Position numbers and translations under genes: made by a program | Notes under the pieces: model-generated | The model's database searches: none | Seen by the model: the letters and a program-made list of their open reading frames with translations, nothing else | What the model was told of the DNA's origin: nothing | Source: Dendrophyllia cribrosa | Lineage: Eukaryota; Cnidaria; Anthozoa; Scleractinia; Dendrophylliidae | Length of the DNA stretch: 64,000 nucleotides | Direction of reading: 5' to 3' | Assembly: GCA_024195265.1 (NCBI GenBank) | Contig: JAJLRJ010000010.1 | Location: forward strand, 4,312,135-4,376,134 | In this document: piece after piece, positions 27,545-40,081 of the stretch | Position numbering within the stretch: position 1 is the first letter of the stretch | Layout: each line of letters begins with the position of its first letter

Positions 27545-30500
27545 ATGTTAATAAGAAAGCCGGGGATAATTTTATGTGTCACAGCTGTGGCATTTCTTTC
27601 CTGTTTTGTATTCCAGTCAGGTGAGAAAATGAAATCTCTATTGGCTACCATATTGACCCAATTACATGCCCTTCCTTGATTAAGTGCCAATTTAGTGTCA
27701 TTTATCCCATGATTAACATAAAAAAAAAACAACCTACAGCTGTAGATGTTATGTTTGGGTGGCCATTACTTTTGAAAGGGTTATTACTTTCAGGAATTGT
27801 TAGAAGGGTTATTGCCATTATGTTCCAAAAGTAACAACCCTCTGAAAATTTGATGGTTGTTAGTACATTCCGAAAGTAGTTATTCCCCAAAGGTAACAAT
27901 CCTCTGATAGCAGACACCTGCGAAAAGATTGCAGGAGCCCTGCCAACCATAATCACTTATACCAACTCACAATACAATCAAGGTGTGCTTGCCAAAGAAC
28001 CCTTGCCAAAGATGTCTTTTATAATCATGTAAATAATGAATAGAGTCTGAGTAAAGTCTGCAAAGTACAGACTTATTTGTTTGAAGATCCCTCATAATAA
28101 CCTTTAAAAATAAAAACTCTGTTAATGTTTTAACATCTGTCACGATTTCACAAAGGTGAATCAATCCATTATAGTACACTTTTTGCTACCTCGAAGTGAC
28201 GACCCCCAAACTTAAAGTAATGATAGTAATAGGCTGCTAAGCCTGAAAGTACAGTGTAATGAGGGTCTCTAGTTTCGGAACTTTATGGTAATGACTTTGT
28301 TTTTTTTGGATTTGGTGTTATGGTTTATATGGGGCCAAAATAATTTTTTCTTGCAACTTTGATCAGTTGATTCAACACAGTTAAAAATGGTTGCAAAATG
28401 AAAACCTGCAGGCCTGTATTTCAAGTTTCAGGGTAAACAATTTATTGCCACTAATTTCAATGGTATGTTTCTTGCAGATGGTTTAGCTGTAATGTCAGTT
28501 GATCTTGGGAGTCAGTTTATGAAAATAGCTATTGTTAAGGTAATTATAACTGAAATCTCTTGCAAGATCAGGGACTGAACAAAAATTACTTCAAGCATGA
28601 CTTTCATTTCCAAGTTTTCCCTGAATTGATTTCTCAGAGCGAGATGGGATGGTAAATTGTAAACAATCATTAGATTCGGTTTTTGTGATATCGAGAATAA
28701 TCAAGGTCAATGCTGATGACACTTACAGAGATCTTGATTATTCCAGATATCACAAAAACCAAATCTAATAATATATTGTTTTATTATTCATTGTTTTAAA
28801 GAAAATAATGACAAATGCACTGTCGCATGGAACACAGTTTATTATTTTCCAACAAGAATAGAATTCACCACCCATGAACTTGACATTGTTCTTGGAAATC
28901 ATACATTACGATACACTCAATTCACGCACTCTACAGAGGGAGAGCTGATTTCCAGAATTAACTGTAACCTCTTAGCCAATAAGAAGACAGATAGTGACTA
29001 CAATGTATAGTAATAATTATTAATAATATTCATATTATAATATTATTATTCTTATGTACTAATGTAGTGTTCTTGTATTTTAGCCTGGCGTTCCAATGGA
29101 AATCGCTCTGAACCAGTAAGTTTAACTCTCTAATGCAAAGCACCAGTACCGATCAGTGTCTAATTTCTCCTTATAATTTCATACTATGATTCAAAATACA
29201 GGTCATGGGAATAAATGGAATTGTCACTACAAATGTGTCTTGTTCCGAATATTTATTGTTCTCTAAATTCTTCTTTACTATTCCAACAAAAACTGCTCCA
29301 TTTTTCAGGGAGTCAAGAAGAAAAACACCTGTTGCTGTTTCGCTAAAAAATAATGAACGATTATTTAGTGACGGTGCTATGACAGTGGTAGGTATAAAAT
29401 AAATATAATTGTGAAGAAAATCATTATGTTCTTGATAATAAAGATTTACTATACCCACTCTGCAAAAAACATTCCTAAGCTTGACTCATGGGCAATACCT
29501 GTTACACTTAAATTTTATTTGAACTTTCTCCCTCCTTCTTCCAAAAAGGTCTTCTGATTAGCCATCTAAATTCTCATTATGATTACTAAAAATAAATGAT
29601 GAGAGTTTAGGGAGTTAAAGTAAGAAGCTTCATTGTTGTATGCCATTTGAAATCTGGCCAAAAAATGTATGTTGAGTTTTTTTTTTTCATAGAATAACTA
29701 ATGTATTATGTAATATGTTGTATTTAATTTACAGGCTGTCAAACACCCAAAAAGTTCTTACATTTTTGTACAGGATGTTTTGGGTAAAAAGTTTAATAAT
29801 CCACTGGTACAACAGTATAAACAGAGGTAAGTTAAAAATAAAAAAAAATTTCATTAATCAAATATTTGGAATTTAGAACTGTTTTTACATGCATGTGATT
29901 GAATTTTTCAAAGAGCTATAGGGGGATCCTTAACGAGGGTGACACTTAACAGTATTGCAACTGGCAAACCTGTGGCCCTTGGATTCCAGATCAAATTGGA
30001 ATTCGGAACTGATTTTATATAATTTAATTTTGCAAAGAGGTATAGGGGACAGCTAACCTTCTTGGCGCTGAACTTACAGTGATTTCTGCTTCCTGTATCA
30101 GATTTCCATGGTACGATCTTGAGGAAGATAAGGAAACAGGAACAGTTGTTTATCGGCATGACAGCGAGACTACCTTTACTCCTGAGGAGATTCTGGGCAT
30201 GATACTAAACCATTCCAGGGGCATCGCTGAAAAGTTTACCGGTGAGTTGCATGAGTGATGTTCCCTAACTCTGTTTTCTCATAAAATGCATGTAATAGCC
30301 ATAAAAGAGAGAGCCTATAATAGCAGGAGCTATTTTTAGTTAAGGGTACAAATAAATGTTAAGCCACATAGAACTGGTGATACAAACTGTCAAGGAATCA
30401 GGGAATTAACTCTGTTTGAAATTATAGTGCTAAGGTCAAGGGTGTAGACAAAACGTGGACCCCCCTTTCTGGACCCCTATCTGGACCCCTTTCTGGACCC

Positions 30501-33500
30501 CTAAATTTTTCGGTAAAAAAAAAATAAAATAAAAATTAAAGTAAATATTAATTAAACAGGGCATGCGACTTACCTGAAATTCTTCGATCAGTGAGTTCGA
30601 TTTTCTGGCTAAATTCCACAGGTTATTCCCAGTTAAAGCTGAAACTCCTTCTTTGCAATCAACTACTTCGTTAATTTTGTGATATATATATATATATATA
30701 TATGCAAAAAGTTGTGAAAACGTCAAAGATCCACGCGAACAAGTTCACCGATCTTATCCGCCATTTTGTTCCGAACCGCTATATTGGTTTTGCCGCTGAC
30801 CAGTATGGCCACGCTTCAACGCCTCGCAACACAGAGAGCGATGGGTGCGGGAGGGGGGGGGGGGGGTACTCCCTTATATACGCTATATAGGTATGTGCCG
30901 TCCGATAGGGTATGGTTTTTGAGGTGCTCAGTCCTTAAATAGGATATCCTTTTTGGTATTGTGATCCTTAGATAGGGTCACAAAATTGCAGTACAGTATC
31001 CACCCCAACGCGCAAATATCAAATCTCGATTTTCTACCCTTAAATAGGGTCAGGGTTTGAAAACCTTGGCGGCACACACCTATACTAAATTGTCGTGGTT
31101 AACCCCCCCCCCCCCCCCCCCCCCCCCCAGGTGTGAGTAACATACACACACACAAAAATTGAATGGTCCGCCCCTTATGCGCTATGTAACTGGGGGGAGA
31201 GGGTGTGAATTTTACATAGCAATTTCGAAGAATGATCGAGTAGTAACTCAGGGATGGAAACATGCTATAAATGTTTACTGTGGGCAATGTTGTCAGTTTA
31301 TCTAGACTTTTGCTGGACACACAGACCCCCTCCCCCCCCCTCCCCGGCAATCCCAAAAATATGCGAGGCGTCGAAGCGTGGGCATGGTCGGCGGCAAAAC
31401 CAATATGGCGGCTCGGAACAAAATGGCGGGTAAGATTGGTGAACTTGTTTGGCGGATTCTTGACGTTTTTGCAACTTTTTGCGTAAATATATCACGTTGA
31501 TTGCAAAGAAGGAGTTTCAGCTTCATCTGAGAATAACCTGTGGAATTTAGACAGAAAATTGAACTCACCGATCGAAGAATTTCAGGTGAGTTGCGTGCCC
31601 TGTTTAATTATTTACTTTAATTTTTATTTATTTATTTTTTTCCCGAAAAATTAAGGGGTCCAGAAAGGGGTCCAGATAGGGGTCCAGATAGGGGTCCAGA
31701 AGGGGGTCCAGAAAGGGGGGTCCACGTTTTGTCTACACCCTAAGGTCAACCCATAAATTTCCCTGTACTGAGCGTTCGCCCTAGTAAGGAAATGAGGGAC
31801 CACACGAGGGAAAGAAAAAAAAATCTTTGATGAAAGATCTAATCCGGAGGTCATGGGTTCGAATCCCACCGAGGTCAAAGGTTTTTTTTCTTTCCCTCGT
31901 GTGGTCCCTCATTTCCTTACTGGGGCTAACGCTCAGTACAGGGAAATTTATGGGTTGACCTTAGCACTATAATTTACACACAGTTATCTGATTCCTTATT
32001 TTTAGTTAGTCTTATTTGTGTGGGCTTCAACTTCTTTCCATAATAATTGGGTGTTATATTTATGTGAAGTGTCCTTAATGCAGGAGTTAACTGTCGATGT
32101 AAAGTGAAGAAATGATCCTCACAGTAGTGTTTGCAATTTTAGCAATTACAAAGAAGCCTGAAAAAAATCAGGGCTCTCAGGTTTCTTTGCAATTGCTCAA
32201 TAATTGCAAACACAACTGCTAGGATAATTTCTTTACTATACATTCTCTATCCACAGTTCATAATATGATTCATTCATGTACTTCATTTGTTTTGTCATTT
32301 TCACTGTACAAGGTAACATGCACTGCATGGTCTAATCATCAATTTTTCCCCTTTCAAATAAAGCCCAACTCTTTCTATCTTTCCAGATCATCCAATGAAA
32401 GATGTGGTGATAACAGTGCCATCGTTTTTCAATCAGGCTGAAAGACGGTCTGTAATCAGGTTAGTGAGTTAAAATGTGATCTTCACAGTGTGCTATCAAC
32501 TTAAGCAGTTAAAACAGCAACCTGAAAAAAATTCAGGTTTGAACAGGATTCGAACCCATGACCTTGCGATACTGGTGCAGTGCTCTATCCACTGAGCTAC
32601 CAAGCCAGATGGATAGATGGTCAGTTGTGAGTTTGTAATATACCCGATGATGGTGAATACACTGTATATATGATTATGAATTTAATGTTAGTGTTGCTTT
32701 TAATTTGGGATTCCCAAAAGTCAAATCAAAGCCTCTTATGAGCCAATTTGTGAATACGAAACGCTCTAAATAAATGATACTGCACACCATTGAACTCTCC
32801 CCTCTTCTCCTCCCCACCCCACCCCCCAGTGTCCAGCTCCTGACCCTCCCCTCCCTCCAATGCTGTCCCCATGGGTAAGGCAGGTGACCATTATATATTG
32901 TGGGCTCATTGTTTACAGAATTCTACTCAAATGCTACAACTTTCATGTTGTTAAAAGAAAAGAAAAAGAACCCAAGTGCTTATTTTCTTGTGTTTTCTTG
33001 TTTTCAGAGCTGCAAAATTGGTTGGTTTAAATGTACTACAGCTGATGAATGAAAACACTGCAGGTTTGTAAACAACGCTCAAGTTGTAAAAATTTGGTTT
33101 TATCAAGATAAATTGGCTGACATTTCGAGCATATCACCCCTTTTGTCTGATTTTCCCGGACAAAGTGGCCAGTGCTCGAAACTCAGCTTTTGAATCCCTT
33201 TATTGTGGCCAATTATACCTTACCAACTTGACATAAGGGACCAATTTTTTCAAGATACAATCCATTTCCATCCTGGCCATTTGCAGCCAAAGACACTTAT
33301 TTTTACTCTTACAGCACTAGTAGAGTAATTTTAAACTTGGTTTCCACTGATAAAAATATTTTTTGGGGGTTTTTGAAAGTACTGGTAGCATTAATTTAAA
33401 ATGGTGATACTGATAACTCCTTTAAAAGCCATATTGCTGTGTTATAGTTGCTCTTCATTATGGAGTGTTCCGCCGTTCATCTTTCAACACCACAGAGAAG

Positions 33501-36500
33501 GTAAGTTTCTCTATTAAACTGTTTATTGTTAATTTTTCAATATTTTACAAGTCATGTTGATTTAATTTTATCAAATTATTTGATAATAACTATTGGTTAA
33601 TACAACACATCAAATGATTGTTAATTTGTGTTTTTGCTGACAGTACATCATGTTCTATGACATGGGAGCAACAAGCACAGTAGCCACCATTGTTGGTGAG
33701 TAGAGTTTTTATTAACTTGTGAATACGCAAAACGTTGAATGAATTGTAGAAAACAGGGCCAAATATGCAAATGATAATGGTAATTCCGCTGACCAGTGCA
33801 TAAGGCTTGCACACATACATTTTGCCTGTTCCAAATGCGATAGGTAATGGTCACTTGCCTTACCTATGGGGACAGCGTTGGAGGGAGGGGAGGGTGGGGA
33901 GTTGTATGCAGAGGGTGTATGTGTGGGTGAGGGTGGGGAGGAGGGGGTCGGTGTCGGTGTCGGTGTCGGTGGACAAAACTTGTAGGAGAGGGGAGGGTCC
34001 AAAGGTCATTTCGTATTCACAAGTTGGTTCATAGGAACCTTTGATTAACCTCTTGATTCCTAAACTAATGCCACTGGAAGAAAGTACTGCTCAATAGCTT
34101 TCATTTGAATGGTCACAATGTAGGATTTCATCCACAAAATCAAACGTTAGAACTACCTTGTACAGCATAATAAACAGCACCACAGGAAAGTACTGCTCAG
34201 TAGCTTTCATTTGAATGGTCACACTGTAGGATTTCATCCACAGACTCAAAAGTTAGAACCACCTTGTACAGCATATCAAACAACCTTACCTTAGGCAAGT
34301 ACTACTCAGTAGCTTTTATTTGAAGCGATAGTTAAACATGGTCTTAGCAGTCAGGGGCATAGCCAGGAATTTTTCATCGGTACGCACAATCACTGTTTTC
34401 AAACACTCCCCCTACCTCCTCCCCCACCCTCGAGTCCCAAATCTTTCTTTTTTTCCCATGCACGTACGTACAGGTAGCTACGCCCCTGGCAGTGTCCATT
34501 CATGGGAGAACAATACAGGTGGGATTTTACTTACAGTTGCTGTAGTGATGTTGACTGATATTTTAACACGAGAATTTAGTTTTATCGACTGAGTCGATAA
34601 GGTAAATTGACCACCGTAAAAAGATTCAAATAGCTGACGTTTCGAGCGCTAGCCCTTCGTCGGAGCGAATCAAGGAATTGTGGGTAGTGTGTGGTTTTAT
34701 ATAGTAAGCGGTGGAGCTACGCTATTGGTGGAAATTTGGTGACGTGAAAAACAAATGTAGATTAGTTGAATGAAAAGCGTTCGTTGATTCCGTGGGGTTT
34801 GAGAGTGCCGATTTGAAAGATGATTTTTTGTTCTAGGTTTTTACGGCTTTCTGTGTTACCCTGGTGTAGGGAAAGGCCGCAGATTGTCATGTGTTGTTTA
34901 GAATGGTTAGTAAGATTAAAATGGCGCGCGACTGGTTTGGATGCGTCTTTGTCATTTTTTTCAACGTCTCGGAGATGTTCACGAAAACGGTCGCCCAGTC
35001 TTCTCCCTGTTTCGCCAATGTATATCTTTTTGCAAAAAGTACATGTTATGCAGTAGATAACATTTACGGAGGTGCATGTAAAACGATCAGTGATTTTAAT
35101 AGATCGTTTGGGTCCTGTTATTTTGTCCGCGTTGTGAATGAAAGGACAAGTGTTACATCGTGTGCGTGTGCATTTGAAAGTTCCCGGTACATCGTCAGAT
35201 TTCAGTGCGCTCGTAACTAGAAAGTTGCCAATGTTTTTGTCACGTTTGAATGAAATTAGTGGGGGTTGTGAAAAAATTCTGCCTGTTTCGGGGTCGTTTT
35301 GGAGTAATTTGAAATTTTTTAAAATGATGCTTTTGACTGTGTTGTTGTGTGGGTGGAAAGTGAGGGTGAATGGAATTCTCTCGTTCTCTTCCTTCTGTGG
35401 CGTTTGTAGTGCTGATTGTCTGTCGATCTGTTGTGCACGTTGTTGGCCCGTATTAACAACAGAGTCAGGGTACCCACGTTTCTTGAAAAACTGGCACATT
35501 TCTTCTGATTTGTTGGAAAAATCAGAGTCATCACTACATAGACGTCGAAGTCTGAGAAATTGAGAATACGGAATGGCGTTTTTAACGTGCGATGGATGTG
35601 AGGATGAATGTAACAGATAACTGTGGGAATCTGTAGGTTTGTAGTGCACACTTGTGGATAAACTGTTACCGTTGATTGAAATATTAATGTCAAGAAAAGC
35701 GACTGAGGTTTCGGAAATTTCCAATAAAATAACAGGACAAAATAACAGGACCCAAACGATCTATTAAAATCACTGATCGTTTTACATGCACCTCCGTAAA
35801 TGTTATCTACTGCATAACATGTACTTTTTGCAAAAAGATATACATTGGCGAAACAGGGAGAAGACTGGGCGACCGTTTTCGTGAACATCTCCGAGACGTT
35901 GAAAAAAATGACAAAGACGCATCCAAACCAGTCGCGCGCCATTTTAATCTTACTAACCATTCTAAACAACACATGACAATCTGCGGCCTTTCCCTACACC
36001 AGGGTAACACAGAAAGCCGTAAAAACCTAGAACAAAAAATCATCTTTCAAATCGGCACTCTCAAACCCCACGGAATCAACGAACGCTTTTCATTCAACTA
36101 ATCTACATTTGTTTTTCACGTCACCAAATTTCCACCAATAGCGTAGCTCCACCGCTTACTATATAAAACCACACACTACCCACAATTCCTTGATTCGCTC
36201 CGACGAAGGGCTAGCGCTCGAAACGTCAGCTATTTGAATCTTTTTACGGTGGTCAATTTACCTTATCGACTCAGTCGATAAAACTAAATTCTGATATTTT
36301 AACAGGTTACAGCACTGTGAAACACAAAGATAGGGGAATCACAGAAACAGCACCACAGGTTGCCGTCAAGGGGGTGGGGTAAGTCGTGGCTTGTACATGT
36401 AATTCAGTTTTGTGGCTGATTTTCATATTATGACTTTCTTACAAATGTCACATACAACTGTTGTCATGCTGCCATATGTATCATGCCACAATCATTTAGG

Positions 36501-37305
36501 AGGATTTCAGCTGTTGTCATTGATGAATCTATCATTCCTTCGTTGGAGGTTGGAGACAGGTTTCTAGGTGTCTGGAATTGGAAAGATTTGTTGATAAACA
36601 TAACATCAGCAGAAATCCACCTTTTCAACTCTGGTGTTTCCAGTGTGATGCACCCTACCATGAGCAGTTTGTTGGGTGCTCAAGTTTCCATGATATCACC
36701 AGCTATTTCTCATAATTATTTTCATAATGGCGGATACATGTGAAGCAATAAATTGAAAAAAATCTTCATATTTTGTAACAAACTTTACACTCCTGTTATA
36801 AACACGAAGTGACAAGATTACATTCTATCGTACTCAACTCTGCGAGGATGTGTGTCCATCAATTGAATTTGCGCTCTCTGATTGGCTAACTTGTAAAAAA
36901 GTTTGTTGGGTGCTAACGGTAATGTGCGTCACACTGTAACATGATGCGTCCTAAGGTTGAAATACATGTTTGTTGTTGTTGCATTAAAAAAAATAGAGAG
37001 ACTTATATAGCGCACGTATCACACATGTCTCATGGCGCTTTACATACACTTATGAGAATGAGATCAGACGTCAACTTATGAAGGCGCCACAGGCAGCCGC
37101 CATCGGTCCATTGTTGATCTCATCTCACCCACCCCACCCATGAACAATGTATGGCACTGAGGATGGTCACAGCCAGAGTTTTGTTACATCCTCAGTGGTT
37201 CTTTTACGTCCCCATGGGAGACGGGACCACCATTTCTACGTGGTCATCCAAGCCACGTGAAGGTCTAACCATTTGCTGATGTCATAGCAAAGGCAGCACC
37301 TTCAA

Positions 37306-37340
<35 letters not shown>

Positions 37341-40050
37341 CCGGGGTTCGAACCCAAGACCTCCCACTCTGCAGACTGGTGCTCTATTAACTGAGCTAAC
37401 CAGGAGGTGGTATCTTGAAGTTGTATCTTGATTTTCGTCAACAGAACAATTTTGTTTGTTGTAAGCATGTCACATTGACAAAGTTGTTTTGTCTGAATCA
37501 GTCCATGGAGCTGCCTTTTGTTATTGGTGACATTTACTCAACCTGTTTTTCAGGTTTGATCGCACACTTGGAGGTCATGCTATGGAAATGAGACTGAGAG
37601 ATCATCTGATCAAGCTGTTCAAGGTACTATTATTGCTCAAGGTCAAAACAACAAAAATTCCAAATTTCATTTTGCAAACTACTGAGAAACAAATGGCATC
37701 ACAGGAAAGTACTTCTCAATAGCTTTCATTTGAATGGTCACACTTTAGGATTTCATCCATAGACTCAAAAGTTAGAACCACCTTGTACAGCACAATAAAC
37801 AGCAACACAGGAAAGTACTGCTCAGTAGCTTTCATTTGAATGGTCACACTTTAGGATTTCATCCACAGATTCAAAAGTAAGAACCACCTTGTACAGCATA
37901 GTAAACAGTACCACAGGAAAGTACTGCTCAGTAGCTTTCATTTGAATGGTCACACTTTAGGATTTCATCCACAGAGTCAAAAGTTAGAACCATCTTGTAC
38001 AGTTTAATAAACAGTACCACAGGAAGGTACTGCTTAATAGCTTTCATTTGAATGGTCACACTTTAGTGCACTGCTCAGTTGCCGCACACAACTGTATACT
38101 GCTCAGTATACAATAGACCCAGTCTTGGAGTTTTTGCTAACTTGTGAATTATACAAAAGTTGAAGGAAATGTTACACCTGAACATGCTTTCATAAATGAT
38201 GAGGCACAGTATTTAAAATATTTTTCTGGCTTCCTTTCAAGGAGAATTATAAGACACAAGGTGATGTGACCCAGTCTCCCAGGGCAATGGCTAAATTTCT
38301 AAAGGAAGCTGTCAGAGTAAAACAAGTGCTTAGTGCTAACACTGAAATTTTTGCACAGGTAAGCAAATGTTTTATGGAAAATATACATAGCGTCTTTTGT
38401 GTAAGCAGACAGGCTAACTGACTGACCACAGTGTATCTGCCTTTCTGACTTATAGATGGATGTCAGCAGATAGACAGTCATGCAGAGAAAATCAAAGGGC
38501 TCTAAGAGCCATTTCATGAATATGAAACAACATAAGGTCAACAGATTGGTTTCAATTTTTTATTCTGAGTTTAAAGTCAAAGAATTGAAGAGTAAAACAG
38601 ATTTAAAATGACCAAAACATCTTAGCATGACATAAATATGCATTGTGTGAAACAAAACTATCTAGACAACTGGTTGATGTAATTACACTGGGGAATTAAA
38701 AACGTTTACTTATTCAATTACAGCAATCATCTTTTAGAGCAGTTTTCAATTGAGCATCAAAAGTAATTACACGATTGCTTTGGTGTTGCATTGCTACGCT
38801 TTGTGATTGGCTAAAAACATCTTGCGCCACTTTCTCAACCAATCAGAAGTAAAACCAAAACCAATCGTGACTTGCTCGCATGCGTTTTCCCACGCTTGGC
38901 GCCGCCGACATGTAATTGCTTCGAGCTCTGGTTGATTCATTGGATTGTTTACGACTGCTGTGATTAGTCAGAGTAATTACTTTGGTTTTGGTTTTATGAC
39001 ACTCAATTGAAAACTGCTCTAACACATAATACACTGGGGAACAAGTGAAAATTTGCATATCTGTCCCGTTTGTTATATCTCGTTCAGTGCTTTGAGTATT
39101 CACAAGATAACAAGGGCAGACAGTTACAAAATCAGTTGAACAGACTAGCTGCTCAGCTGACTGACTAATAGTCAGATATTAAATTCAGACAAGTGGACAG
39201 CCTTACTGACTGTTGGATAGATGTTATCAGACAGACAGACAATCAGTTGGGCAGACAGACAAACAGGCAGGAAGAAATACCAATAACAGACTGGCTTACT
39301 GACTGATTACCTACCTTTCTGACTGATGGGTGGGTGTCGGCAGACAGACAGATAATCAGTTGGACAGACAGACTGTCCGACAAATGAATGGGGTTAGTTT
39401 CTAGAAAAACTGTGGTGCTGCGTCGGTGGGGGGATGAAACACGAGAATTTAGTTTTATCGACTGAGTCGATAAGGTAAATTGACCACTGTAAAAAGATTC
39501 AAGTAGCTGACGTTTCGAGCGCTAGCCCTTCGTCAGAGCGAATCAAGGAATTGTGGGTAGTGTGTGGTTTTATATAGTAAGCGGTGGAGCTACGCTATTG
39601 GTGGAAATTTGGTGACGTGAAAAACAAATGTAAATTAGTTGAATGAAAAGCGTTCGTTGATTCCATGGGGTTTGAGAGTGCCGATTTGAAAGATGATTTT
39701 TTGTTCTAGGTTTTTACGGCTTTCTGTGTTACCCTGGTGTAGGGAAAGGCCGCAGATTGTCATGTGTTGTTTAGAATGGTTAGTAAGATTAAAATGGCGC
39801 GCGACTGGTTTGGATGCGTCTTTTTCATCTCGGAGATGTTCACAGAAACGGTCGCCCAGTCTCCTCCCTGTTTCGCCAATGTATATCTTTTTGCAAAAAG
39901 TACATGTTATGCAGTAGATAACATTTACGGAGGTGCATGTAAAACGATCAGTGATTTTAATAGATCGTTTGGGTCCTGTTATTTTGTCCGCGTTGTGAAT
40001 GAAAGGACAAGTGTTACATCGTGTGCATGTGCACTTAAAAGTTCCCGGTT

Positions 40051-40081
<31 letters not shown>

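Larger units (their letters stand above)
34569..36290. mobile_element. Head-to-head inverted Penelope-like element insertion in intron 10
   Basis: Two 3' portions of one Penelope-like element point outward. The arms (about 34573-35130 and 35733-36289, roughly 557 bp) look identical by eye. The insertion is flanked by a 14-bp duplication ctgatattttaaca (34555-34568, 36291-36304). Both ends carry tcgactgagtcga and a hammerhead-like motif. The insertion abuts the acceptor of exon 11. Confidence 0.85.

Noticed and set aside
32523..32610. Possible functional tRNA gene
   Set aside because: A and B boxes are present but acceptor and anticodon stems do not pair fully and a SINE tail follows; the same applies to 27345-27420, 31835-31875 and 37320-37400.
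35319..35972. 217-codon minus-strand frame crossing the Penelope inversion point
   Set aside because: Antisense and out-of-frame reading through two inverted copies; not a real protein.
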